From assembly GCA_020310875.1 (NCBI GenBank), contig CM035439.1, positions 140,745,139 to 140,809,138 on the forward strand: a stretch of DNA of 64,000 bases, in the 5' to 3' direction. This document shows positions 37,754-48,590 of the stretch, one piece after another. How positions within the stretch are numbered: the first letter of the stretch is position 1; each line of letters starts with the position of its first letter. The stretch comes from Ceratopteris richardii (Eukaryota; Streptophyta; Polypodiopsida; Polypodiales; Pteridaceae). Position numbers and translations under genes: made by a program. The notes beneath the pieces were generated by a model that saw only the letters and a program-made list of their open reading frames with translations, searched no databases and was not told the DNA's origin.

Positions 37754-38307
37754 TTGTGTGCAGAAAAAAGAAGTTCTTTGAATTGTGTGGTAGCAAAGGT
37801 ATGACAAGGGCGGCAGACCTTTATTTCTGACTGTTCCGTTTGATCCGCAGAGTAAGAGATAAAAAAAGACGAAGGCAGCAGCTTTGGGGTGGCGTCTTCT
37901 TCTGCTCGTGAGGAGGTAACTGCTGTTTTTTTTCCTGCCAAGAAGAAGGGGCGTTGTACATCAATAGAAAGAAAGGGAGAGGAAAGCCTTAGGGGAAGGC
38001 CGCAGCTGCTGTTGATCGGGGGGAGGGGAAGTGTGTAGGGGAGGAGTCTCCCTGTCACCGTCAGCTTAGCAACGTGGAGTGTACTAACACCTGAAGGTTC
38101 TACTACCTCATTGGGTGCTCGGGAGTGATCAGCTATGGCGGAAGAAGCAACATGAGCTTACGATGTTTGTATTTGCCAAACACAAGAGGGATTCAACTCT
38201 TTGATTTTCCATCTCTGCTAGCGTCCTCTCATCATCTCAATGCTGTGCACCCTCCTCAAAAAAGTCTATGCAAGAATATGCTCAGCCCCGATTAGGTGCG
38301 CAATCGC
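37754..38307. repeat. Left copy of a 550-bp dispersed direct repeat
   Basis: About 97 percent identical by eye to 43230-43774, with one 9-bp indel. It runs from TTGTGTGCAGAAAAAAG to CCCCGATTAG and beyond. Left neighbour: the CACATA array; right neighbour: gypsy E RNase H. It has no primer site, polypurine tract or target duplication, so it is not an LTR. It may be a captured gene 5' region, since it includes splice-site-like GTGTGCAG and CAAAGGTATG sequences. Confidence 0.85.
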
Positions 38308-40126
38308 AGCACCACTTACGAATCTTTTGAGGAAAGACCAACAATATCAATGGACTGGAGAGTGTCAAGTTGCATTCGATTTGATCAAAGAGAAATTGAT
38401 AAATGCACCAATTTTAGTAGCACCTCACTGGATGAAAGAATTTCATGTGCATACAGATGCTTCTCATATTGCGGTTGGAGCAGTGCTATGTCAAGCTGAT
38501 GAAAAGAAGTTGGACCACCCTATTTATTATGCAAGTCGAAACTTGAATAGCATTGAAAGAAACTACACGACTACAGAAAAGGAATGCATCTCAATGATCT
38601 TTGCGGTAAACAAGTATCGGCATTACCTGATGGGAAAGCATTTCACGTTTTATGTGGATCATGAAGCCCTAAAGTATATCATCAATAAACCCGAGCTATC
38701 AAGGCGATTGATGAGGTGGATGCTACTCCTACAAGAATTTCAGTTTACAGTGGTAACCAAACCAGGCAAAGCGCACATATTGGTTGACCATTTATCTCGA
38801 ATTATTAATGAGGAGCCAATCTCTGGTGTGCCCGACGATGCTCTTGATGGACATCTATTTCAGGTTGATGCTAAGGTACCTTGGTATGCCGACTTGGTGA
38901 ATTTCTTGTGCACCACTAAATACCCACCGGGAGCAAGCAAGAGAGAGAAGCAAAAACTATTAGCATTGGCAAAACACCATAGCATTATTGGTGGGCAGCT
39001 CTATCGATATTTTGTCCATGAAAGCATTTATAGGAGGTGTCTCAAGGAAGAAGAAGCAACCCTAGTTTTGAGGGCATTGCATGATGAACCCTGCGGTGGG
39101 CATTTTGCTGGTGAGCTGACGGCGAGAAAGATCTTATTGGTTGGGTATTGGTGGCCAACGTTGTTCAAAGACTCTCACACATACTGCAAGAAATGCGACA
39201 AATGCCAAAGAATGGGCAAACCAACATTAGCACATGCAGCTCCTCTTACGCCGATGCTGGCTCTTAAGCCTTTTGAAAAATGGGGAATTGATTTTGTGGG
39301 GCCTATTGATCCTCCCTCAAGACGAATATCCAATAGGTATATCTTGGTCTGCACTGACTATGTTACCAAGTGGGTAGAAGCCAAAGCTTTGAAGACTGAC
39401 CGAGCTATTGATGTAGCTAAATTTTTGTATGAACAAATTATCACCCGATTCGGATGCCCGTTGGAGATAGTGAGTGATAGAGGAACACACTTTGTCAACG
39501 AATTGATCGAGGAATTAATGGAGTTGTATAAGATCAAACACAGGAAAAGCACTCCATATTACCCAAGGGCGAATGGACAAGTGGAGGTTACCAACAAGGT
39601 TCTTGAACAGATTTTGACAAGATAGTAGCTGTGCATAGGCGAGACTGGGATGAGAGACTTTTGGAAGCTTTGTGGGCGTATCACCCGAGTGACGACTAAG
39701 AGCACTCCGTTCTCCCTAGTATATGGCGAGGAGGCCATCTTTCCCATCGAAAAAGAAGTTCCGACATTAAGAGTGGCCATCGAGGCTAGGCTGGGAGAGG
39801 AAGAGTCATTGAAGGAGAGGTACATACAACTGGTCAAGCTAGAAGAAAAGAGACTCATTGCACAGCAAAGTCTGGAAGCTATTCGGAGAAGACGTAAGGA
39901 GAGGCACGACAAGAATCTCAAGACCTATGCGATTCAAGAAGGGGATTTGGTGCTAGTCTATGATAGCAAATATTATAAATTCCCAGGGAAGTTACAGACA
40001 AGATGGGCAGGGCCGTTTAAAGTGGTGGAACTCAACTCCAATAGTTCCATGCAAATTCAAGATTTAGGAGAAGAATGTGCTCCCGTGAAGGTTAACACGC
40101 TTCGAGTTAAACCATATTTCAACTAG
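38308..40126 (+). pseudogene. Ty3/gypsy E RNase H and integrase
   Basis: A well-preserved frame from APLTNLLRKDQQYQWTGECQ: RNase H (FHVHTDASHIAVGAVLCQAD, TTTEKECISMIFAVNKYRHY, FTFYVDHEALKYIINKPEL), HHCC (HDEPCGGHFAGELT, CDKCQRMGKP) and integrase core (KWGIDFVGPIDPP, LVCTDYVTKWVEAKALK, VSDRGTHFVNELI, NGQVEVTNKVLEQ), to TAG at 39623-39625. Two frameshifts around the helix after the core break the frame. The second open piece (39650-40126) has FSLVYGEEAIFPIEKEVP and the GPF module ([23 protein letters not shown]). RT, protease and gag are absent; the 5' side is replaced by the 550-bp repeat. Confidence 0.9.
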
Positions 40127-40198
40127 CATTAGGACGGGAGAAGCCAGATGAGATCCAAGCGGAAGGACATAGTAGACTCCTTGTACATAGATGTATAG

Positions 40199-40359
<161 letters not shown>

Positions 40360-40474
40360 TATATGTTAGCCATGATTTTTGTTGTCATAAATATTATCCC
40401 TTGCTAGCTCAAGAATTTTGGACTTCTAATTATTTTTTGTGTTGCGTAGAGACTGTTAGGAGCTAAGTAAAAAA

Positions 40475-40825
40475 ATGGCAGATCAAATAGCTCAACTCTA
40501 TTTGTACGAGCTGGGGATATATTTCTCGGACCAGACATTCGCCCTCATGGACATAGAGGTCGACGACTTTGAGACCGAATATGATGTGGAGCAAGTGCAC
40601 TGGCTGGTATGCTTCATAAACCAGGGTTTGGATATTACGTTTCATATTGAGTGGTTTGAGACATACCTAATCTGACATGTAGGATGGGCGGGGGATCGAT
40701 ACTACTATTTCGACCCTTCGAGGGAAATGCCTAACAAAGAGAACGTTATCACTTGGGCTTGGGCAGATCTGTTAACGATAGGTAGTGATGACGGAGCTCC
40801 TGAAGTTGAGCCTGACTCGCCCTAG
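40475..40825 (+). CDS. Small acidic ORF downstream of gypsy E pol, unknown, one internal TGA
   Basis: Starts ATG 40475 (MADQIAQLYLYELGIYFSDQ) and ends TAG 40823-40825, 117 codons, with one in-frame TGA after FETYLI (about codon 67) and then GWAGDRYYYFDPSREM and TWAWADLL. The composition is acidic, with aromatic clusters and no signal peptide or membrane segment. It lies between pol and the putative polypurine tract at 42488, the position used by extra or envelope-like ORFs in some plant gypsy lineages, but nothing in it looks like an envelope protein. I do not recognise it. Confidence 0.4.
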
Positions 40826-41184
40826 GGAAGTCGTCGGGATACGAGTACGAGGTGAGGCTATATGAAACATCCAGGAGACCCACATTCTAGATCATCTAAG
40901 GATAGGTATATGAGGGACCAAGGCATAGCCGGTTGTAGTTACCTAGTGAAAAGTCAACTCGATGAATACATAGGTAGTGTCTGTAATTGAGAGAATGGAG
41001 TGAAGAGGTGGTTGATCTATCAAAGGCTAGAGTGTATATGTTTGCATGCATGTGTGGGAAAAGTGGGGAAAATCCCTTTCTTCCTCTCCCTAATTCTCAG
41101 GACTAGGGTAAATTAATTAACTATGAAAAAAAAAGAAAAAAAACAGAAGAAGAAAAAAAAAACATTGTGTTGTTGTGATTGTAC

Positions 41185-41515
41185 CAACACGCTATGGTGG
41201 GCTAGTAGGGTGGATTTATCCTAGCCGGGTGGTTAGAACCACGAGCCGCAGCTAGTTTCACCATAGGCTTGGGATGTACATGTTTGTGTCTTAGCTACGC
41301 ACCATAACGGGTTGGTAGGTAGGTGGAGCCATTGTGGCTGGGCGGTCACGACCACGAGCCGCATCCAGCTTTGTTATGGGCTAGCTTTATATGTTATGTG
41401 TTATCATTATGTGGTTGTGTGTTGTGCGCTGCATTGTGTTGGTAGATGGGTGGAATCAACTTGGCCGGGTGGTCAGGTCCACGAATCGCATCCAATGTCA
41501 ATGCAGGCCAACGTG
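41185..41515 (+). repeat. Three diverged tandem repeats of 113-127 bp
   Basis: ACGAGCCGCA or ACGAATCGCA recurs at 41241, 41354 and 41481, each preceded by GGC(C/T)GGG(T/C)GGT(T/C)A and followed by an ATGGGCT or ATGCAGG-like box. They lie in the non-coding 3' region of gypsy E. Confidence 0.65.
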
Positions 41516-42487
41516 TGATTATAAATAAAATTTACATATGAAATTATTCCCCACTCCTGAGGGGGAGAGAGAGAGAGAGGAGAGGGCGATGATCGCCTGG
41601 AAGGGAACGTCATTTGCTTGTGTAATTGGTATATGGTGGCTTGCGACAGATCAACTCACTCGGAATCAACATTCTCAAAGGCACGGATACTGTATATGTA
41701 CTTATGGATGAGACCTCTAGCAAGGTAGTGCAACGGTTTTGCTTTATAACTTGTGTGCTCTATCCGAGGGTTTTCCAGTGTGTGGGGCACTCTAGGGTTT
41801 TTATGTAGGACTTGACATGTACTCGAGTCTCGATGACTTTTGTAGGATGATGATGGGGATTCTTCGGGAGTGTCTAGTCATGGAATAATTGTACATAGCG
41901 AATAGTAGGTGCAATAATGGGGTATGCATTTTGGGTATGTTGCATCTCCTGTTGGATTCATTTCGGTTGTTGTTGTTTATTTCGGTACTTTCTTTTCTGT
42001 TTTCTCACAATAATAGTTGTATGTGTAAAACATGGAAAGGTATGCATGTGTTATTTTAATTGAGACTATTTTCATAATGGAATGCATGAGCAATTTGATG
42101 CATGTTGGAATTGGAGTTGCATATATGTGCATGTTCTTGGATCATTTTGAAGTGAATGATTTGTATGTATTCATGAGTGATTTTTTGAGCACTAATAGCT
42201 TCAATGAGTGCAAGTTCCGTTGGAGTAATGGCTCGATGGAAAGGTATGCAAACTAGTTTGTTCACTGACATTTTCATGGTTGTTTTGATTATATTGCAGC
42301 GAGAGTGGCTCGTCGAGGACGACTTCGCAAATAAGAAGAGGGGAGTATGTTAGCTCAGAAAATGGTTGGTTTTGATGCACTAATGTGGTTCTATTTGGCA
42401 GGAAAATACGTTTGATTTTAGGTACTTGAAGAGTGGATTTGATGATTGATGAGAAGTATTTGGAGGTAACACGACAACTTCTTGGTC

Positions 42488-42499
42488 AAAAAGGGGGGC
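42488..42499 (+). promoter_or_regulatory. Putative polypurine tract of gypsy E
   Basis: AAAAAGGGGGGC is followed immediately by TGTCATAG, as at a polypurine tract and 3' LTR start. The LTR itself cannot be confirmed because gene-derived sequence begins within about 20 bp. Confidence 0.4.
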
Positions 42500-42514
42500 T
42501 GTCATAGAAGATTG

Positions 42515-43229
42515 GAGATGATGCTGCTTGATGCTAATTTTTCGGATGCGCCATCTTCAGTGTGCAGAGCCCCTCCTACGGTGCATTTGTATGGAGTTGG
42601 GAAAAGTTGATTATGCAAAGAACTTTGTCTCATCTTCTGTGCTCTCATATGGTAGAGAAAAAAAGCCGAAATTGAATGAAAAAGTTGATTAGAAGATTCA
42701 AGGTGTAATTTCAAGTGCAAATGATGATGCTCTTGAAGACATAGAAAATTTGAGTAGATCAACAGCAGGGCATTCTTTACATCCAAGCAAGGATCCTGTA
42801 TTGGCTATTACTGTATTTTTAATCTCAGAAGGAAGTGAGAAGTGTTACACTTTTGTGCAGGCGACTGATGCACTACTGAAGAGTGCATCAGGAACTAATG
42901 TCCAAATATTTCAAAATGAACGTGCAATGCTTCAGGCATGGCAGGATTTTATTCGTGAGGAAGTAGATCCCGATATAATCTGTGTTTATCAGCTAAAAGA
43001 TAGCATACGATATTTAGTGGAGCGGTTTCGTATACTGAAATTGGGGGATGTTTTCTTATCAATCATCAAATACAATCGTTTGACCGATTTCTGGAAATTG
43101 ATCTTCGACACCTCATCGAAGAAGAATTCGGAGATGTGGAGGTGTTCCAGCCATTTCTTTGTTCTTATCACAAAGGCTCGCTGTTTTAATTGTCAGAGAA
43201 TAAAAAACCCAAATTGGCCGCTTTCCGTT
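42515..43229 (+). pseudogene. DNA polymerase delta catalytic subunit-like gene fragment
   Basis: The open segment around 42770-43060 reads HPSKDPVLAITVFLISEG, FQNERAMLQAWQDFIRE, VDPDIICVYQL and IRYLVERFRILKLGD. This matches the 3'-5' exonuclease region of B-family polymerases. The run E-R-(x3)-L-AW-DFIRE-VDPDII is characteristic of polymerase delta (POLD1-like), although the YN of the Exo II motif is altered to YQ. Upstream (42520-42620) PPTVHLYGVGK may derive from the N-terminal IRxxGVT segment. It is a partial, internally broken copy lying beside the 550-bp repeat, and looks like captured host sequence. Confidence 0.6.
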
Positions 43230-43774
43230 TTGTGTGCAGAAAAAAGAAGTTCTTTGAATTGTGTGGTAGCAAAGGTATGACAAGGGCGGCAGACCTTTAT
43301 TTCTGACCGTTCCGTTTGATCCGCAGAGAAAGAGATAAAAAAAGACGAAGGCAGCAGCTTTGGGGTGGCGTCTTTTTCTGTTCGTGAGGAGGTAACTGCT
43401 GTTTTTTTTCCTGCCAAGAAGAAGGGGCGTTGTACATCAATAGAAAGAAAGGGAGAGGAAAGCCTTAGGGGAAGGCCGCAGCTGCTGTTGATCGGGGGGA
43501 GGGGAAGTGTGCAGGGGAGGAGTCTCCCTGTCACCGTCAGCTTAGCAACGTGGAGTGTACTAACACCTGAAGGTTCTACTGCCTCATTGGGTGCTCGGGA
43601 GTGATCAACTATGGCGGAAGAAGCAACAGGAGCTTACGATGTTTTTATTTGCCAAACGCAAGAGGGATTCAACTCTTTGATTTTCCATCTCTGCTAGCGT
43701 CCTCTCATGTTGTGCACCCTCCTCAAAAAAGTCTATGCAAGAATATGCTCAGCCCCGATTAGTTGCACAATCGC
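43230..43774. repeat. Right copy of the 550-bp dispersed direct repeat
   Basis: Pair of 37754-38307. Left neighbour: the polymerase delta fragment; right neighbour: a possible LINE fragment. Near 43611 a short frame, MAEEATGAYDVFICQTQEG, loosely recalls the start of a TIR domain but stops after 28 codons; the left copy has an extra stop there. No function is assigned. Confidence 0.85.
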
Positions 43775-43960
43775 TCCATGAGTAAGGTCCCTTCCCTTCC
43801 ATATATTCCTAGGTGCCAATAACCAGAAATGGCAAGAGGCCTTCATGGGAACGGTTTTATGAGAGGCTAAACCCCAAAAGGACCATGATCCACCAAGCTT
43901 TGATGACATAGGCAACACAAAGACTCATAAAAGACCAACGCTCCACAAATCTGCAGACAA
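43775..43960 (-). pseudogene. Possible LINE zf-RVT fragment
   Basis: A minus-strand frame containing SFWGLASHKTVPMKASCHFW and LLAPRNIWKGRDLTHGA has the spacing of aromatic, Lys and Trp residues seen at the start of the plant zf-RVT domain of LINE-type retroposons. The Cys-rich part is missing. Weak evidence. Confidence 0.3.
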
Positions 43961-45967
43961 CAGCTGACAGAGGTTCCAAGCCATGGCTGTGTGCATTCGG
44001 AATGCAAACAGTGGCCATGTATGAGCATTTTCTTGATACTCTTTAGGCATGCTAGACGCGGTGCCCAGGGGATTCTTCATGGGATGAAGGTGGAGGTTTT
44101 AGTTTATTGGGTCCATATGGTTGTGTGAAGCTTCTACAAACAAAGCAGAATGGCACTGGAGGGGTGTATCTATTTAGTTAATTAGCAACCAAGTCCTCTG
44201 CTTGATTTACATGCTTCAGCTGTCCTGTCAAGTAAATCTAGGGTACTAATGACTCGATCGTCCTCTGCATTCTTCTTAAGGAGATTAGTTGTTGAAGGGT
44301 CTCGGTCAGGTACCGATTAAGGCTCCTACGAGTGGATATGATTGCCCTCGGTCTACCAAGTCTGTTGTCATGAATAGTATGGCCTTCGCTTTAGGAACAC
44401 AAAAGTATTACTTGCAAATGGGTCCTGCACTTCGGATGTAGGCTGAAATTTTAATCTTATTCGGGGTTCTGTGGAGACATCTCCCCGAGTCCACTCACTT
44501 GATATGTTTTTTATCTTGGTGTTCAAAAAGGGGGGGGGGGGTTCGGTGATGGTGAGAGTTAGTTTCTCGAGTGGCTAAAACAAAAAAAAAAGGGAAAACC
44601 ATTTGTTGATGAATATTTGTTCATATCAAAGAAAGCAAGATGGTTAATCTGGATTTGCTCTATCTTGGAACCATTCACTCTGCGTCAGCCTGCTACTTAT
44701 GTTTTTTGGGTTTTTTCTAGAAACAAAGTGCTGCACATGACTTGACGTGGCTAACCAGGTTTTATTAAACCATGATGGGTGTTAAGCTGATGCATGGGAA
44801 ATTCCTTCAAGCGCTGTCAAACTCCATTCTATCCCTTGTCCTATTTGGGCTAAAAGCAGGAATTATATAAGGTGTTGTGTTACCATATATGATCTTTTCA
44901 ATCAATTCAAGACATTTATTTCTCCAAGGAAGCTTCAACTGATTTTTATTACATCAGTATCACATAAAAGAGTCTTTTGCCACTGAATCAAGTGAACCCG
45001 TCTTATCATACTTGCGGTAATATAGTGATTCAAAGGTGGTGGATTTGTGTGTTGCAGCCACTAATCGCTCCATGCATGCATTTTGTGAGCGTATAGGAGC
45101 CTACAAAACGATATGCTCAGATCAGTTTACGGCTATTCTTTTCATATGGTGGATGCAATTGATGTTTGAAGAAAGGTTTTCGTTTTTCCCGTGAAAAAAA
45201 AAATGAAGAACAGGTCGAATAACAACAGAAAAGGGTTTCCTTTTGTATGAGATCATGTATTTTGGTGGGCTATTAAATTTGGCACAACTGGAAGATATAA
45301 TCGGAGGGAGTTTCGGTGTGGCAGCACATTGCTTGTGGGGGAGTTAGTTTCCAACAGTTCATGACTCCATTCGTGTACGTAAGAGAATGCTTTGCCTTTT
45401 CACTTAAGTGTGAACCCATGCTCATTAATGGGATATGCTTTCTTTTTGACCCAATAATAAATAAAAAATTATGTGTGTCCAAGAGCAAGTAAGGGTGCGT
45501 GGGAGTGTATGTGCTTGCAAGGACTTTGAGGGGTGTGCTGGACGCCAAATTACCATGGGAGTCTGAAGAGAAGGATTAAAGAGGAGGGAGTGTGTGTGTA
45601 AAAGGAGGTGATCATGAGGATGGGAGTATGGGTATGTGGGTGTATGAACCTATGTGTGGGATTGTGCACACTAGTGCATGGGTGTGTGAAGAATGAGTGT
45701 GAGGGTAAGATTGAGAGAGGAAGAGAAAGAGAAGGGGTGGGTGTGAGAGTGCAGGAGAGCATATGTATGTGTAGGTGGGAGAGAGAGAAAGGTTGTTGGA
45801 AGGAGTCATTGGGGTGGATACTTATTTGCGCACGTATATTTCCATCTCCGCCATCAACACTTTGGAGTGAAATTGGGGACTTAGGGTGATGAAAGCTGAC
45901 CTAGCATCAACAAGTTGGGGTAAAATATCATTGTGTGTATGTACTTTCCCTTGGACTAAGAGGCTAA
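43961..45967. other. Unassigned non-coding region
   Basis: No gene was recognised. It contains G-run (about 44531-44540) and A-run tracts and a GT/GA-rich plus-strand stretch (45590-45800) that produces spurious open frames. Confidence 0.3.
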
Positions 45968-46490
45968 ACACACACACATAGAGAGACATACTCACACATA
46001 CACATACATGCATATATATACATACATAATGCATATGCATATGCATACATACATACATACATACATACATACATACATACATACATACATACATACATAC
46101 ATACATACATGCATACATACACATACATAATGCATACACACACATATGCATACATAATGCATACACACACATACACACATATGCATACATACATGCATAC
46201 ACATACACACATAGACACATACACACACATAGACACATACACACACATAAACACATACACACTCATAGATGCACACATACACATAGACACACACACATAG
46301 ACACACACACATACACACACACATATACACACACACATACACACATAGACACATACACACATAATGATGCATACACACACATACACATGCATACACACAT
46401 ACACACACACACATACATGCACATACATACACACACATGCATACATACACATACTTAATGCATACACACATACATATGTACACGTATATA
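45968..46490. repeat. CACATA/ATGCATAC array, second locus
   Basis: The same higher-order blocks as 35990-37753 in the same orientation (CACATAGAGAGACATAC, ATGCATATGCATACATACAT), with an additional pure CATA run at about 46046-46110. It ends about 40 bp before the three-exon gene at 46530. Confidence 0.95.
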
Positions 46491-46529
46491 TATTGATTTT
46501 TAACCATTTTGTTTTATATGTTAGGTATT

Positions 46530-47194
46530 ATGGATCCCAGTAGAGAGAGAAAGGAGAAACTCACGCTCATAAAAAGTCTTATGAGAGCAAGAGTTCCGTC
46601 TGATACTCTAGGGGCCATAATGCGTGATTATTCAGAGATGTCTGATGAGGAGCTGGACTATAGATCCAGATGCTTACCCAACGATCAGACGAGGGCTCTT
46701 CTGCAGCTCCACATGCAGGATAGGTATGTTTTTTTTTCATAAACTTTTTGAATGATATTATAACACATATTTTTATTTATTTTTATCTATCTATTTTCAG
46801 GACACCTATACCACCTCCAGCATGTGATAGCAAAGCAGAGTTGCCTATGAGGACATGCATAGGCACCTTAGGACTAGAGTGCGATATAGAGCCAGAGGGG
46901 AACATTATGTACATAGGGAATGGATTAGAGTTCAAGAGAAGGATGCGGGCACTATGCGACTCTTACCTGCGCTTTGTCCACTTACCATGGAAGTAAGTAA
47001 AAATTTTACATATAAATTGAAATAAATATCTTATGTTTTATTTACATTATGTTTTTTTTTTATAGTGAGCATGATGAGAGGGATAAAAAATACGTACTTA
47101 GTTCACTTGAGACAGAGTTTGGCAGAGGATGGTCGCTTAAGTGGTGTCTAAAAGAGATGCAGACACTTATGGCTCATCGTCGCGATAATGCACG
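46530..47194 (+). CDS. Three-exon gene fragment resembling a plant En/Spm-associated (Ptta-type) protein
   Basis: Exons 46530-46723, 46801-46992 and 47066-47194 join in frame across GT-AG introns (GTATGT...TTTTCAG and GTAAGT...TTATAG). The third exon ends at a GTATGC donor, and no further exon was found before the microsatellites. The product begins MDPSRERKEKLTLIKSLMRA, continues with PPPACDSKAELPMRTCIG and ends WNEHDERDKKYVLSSL, FGRGWSLKWCLKEMQTLM. The last part resembles the Trp-anchored helical module of Ptta/En/Spm plant transposase (PF03004-like) proteins, an inference from pattern. It faces the CACTA transposase gene and could be the element's second gene. At least 171 codons, open throughout. 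Confidence 0.5.
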
Positions 47195-48590
47195 GTATGC
47201 ACTGCTTTTATGTATATATATGTGGATATGAGTATGTGTGTTTATGCATGTATGTATGTATATGAGAGAGAGAGAGAAAAGAGTGAGACTAGAGGTATAA
47301 ATACACGCATACACACACATATACATCATACATGCACATTTACACACATATACATATACATGCACATTTATACATACACACACATACTTTTTTACACACA
47401 CATACACATGCATGCAGTTACACACATATAATGAATACACATAGACACATACACATACTCACATACACGTACACATACTCACATACACATACACATGCAT
47501 AATCATATGTACACATACATAGACTCATATAATCATATTTACATGCATGTATACATATATACATGCATATATACACACACAACACATGCATATGCACATA
47601 TAGATACACATACATACACAACACATGCATATGCACATATAGATACACATACATACACAACACATGCATACGCATAAATAAATAAATCCTATTTCAAAAA
47701 TCCTAAATTGAAAACACTAATTTCGATATTAGGGTTTTAAAACCCATAATTTAAAAACTCTAATTCAACCTTTTAGCCATATGTTTGAAATATATGTACA
47801 CATTGCATCTATTCCTCCGACATCCTACTAGAAAGATGTCTCTCCTCCCAACCTTATGCCTCTATACATAGCTACTCAAAGCAATGAGGATCATAATATA
47901 TATAAAGATATATACACATCATGTAGATAGGATACATAAATATAAAATGGAGTAGATATATTATGCATCACACATACATGCCTAAATGCACACATAAATA
48001 TATATATACATACTAACATATTTACATGTACACATTTACACATAGACATATATACATATATACATGTACACATCACATATACATGCCTACATGCACACAT
48101 AAACATATAAATACATGCATACATATTTGCATGTACATATTTACACATAGACACATATACATATATACATGTACACAATTATAAACACTTGCATATATTA
48201 CATGAATACATGAATATTTTACATAAATGCATATGCATGTATACACATGCATATTTAACAGATGTATACATATATCACACACATGCAAACACATACATAT
48301 ACATGAAATACATATATATGCATACTAACATATGTATACATATAATACACATGCATACACACACATATGCATACATACATGATAAAAATTTACTCCTCGA
48401 AGATAAAGCTATATATAAAATAATTAGGCATACCCCCGAGCTTCATGTTCTAACTTAGAAGAACATGATTTCATCTCTCTAGTAGAATTCATCATTATTC
48501 AAGTTAATAAAAAAATCTATTATCTGATATCCATTCAGAAGCTTCAAGTTATTGATCGATAACTAGAGTAGAATTTACTATCTAATATGC
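47195..48590. repeat. Mixed CA/TA-rich microsatellite region
   Basis: CACATA and ACATGCATA runs at about 47290-47690 and 47960-48380 (including an 85-bp unit, ACACATGCATATGCACATATAG, repeated at about 47580-47670), separated by AT-rich sequence. CATGTTCTAACTTAGAAGAACATG at about 48444 is a small hairpin. The region lies between the convergent 3' ends of the three-exon gene and the CACTA transposase. Confidence 0.8.

Noticed and set aside
35905..37830. Long Cys/Val/Tyr/Met-rich or Thr/His/Ile-rich reading frames on both strands, up to 343 codons
   Set aside because: They are translations of the CACATA array, which lacks stops in several frames. The same artefact recurs at 45.8-46.5, 47.2-48.4 and 54.7-55.0 kb.
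42032..42256. 74-codon plus-strand frame
   Set aside because: No recognised motif or homologous copy; lies in the non-coding 3' region of gypsy E.
43611..43697. Start of a TIR resistance-protein gene (AYDVFI...)
   Set aside because: Only a six-residue resemblance, a stop after 28 codons and an extra stop in the paired copy.
45550..45889. Overlapping frames in a GT/GA-rich stretch
   Set aside because: Low-complexity purine-rich sequence opens frames on both strands; no domain.
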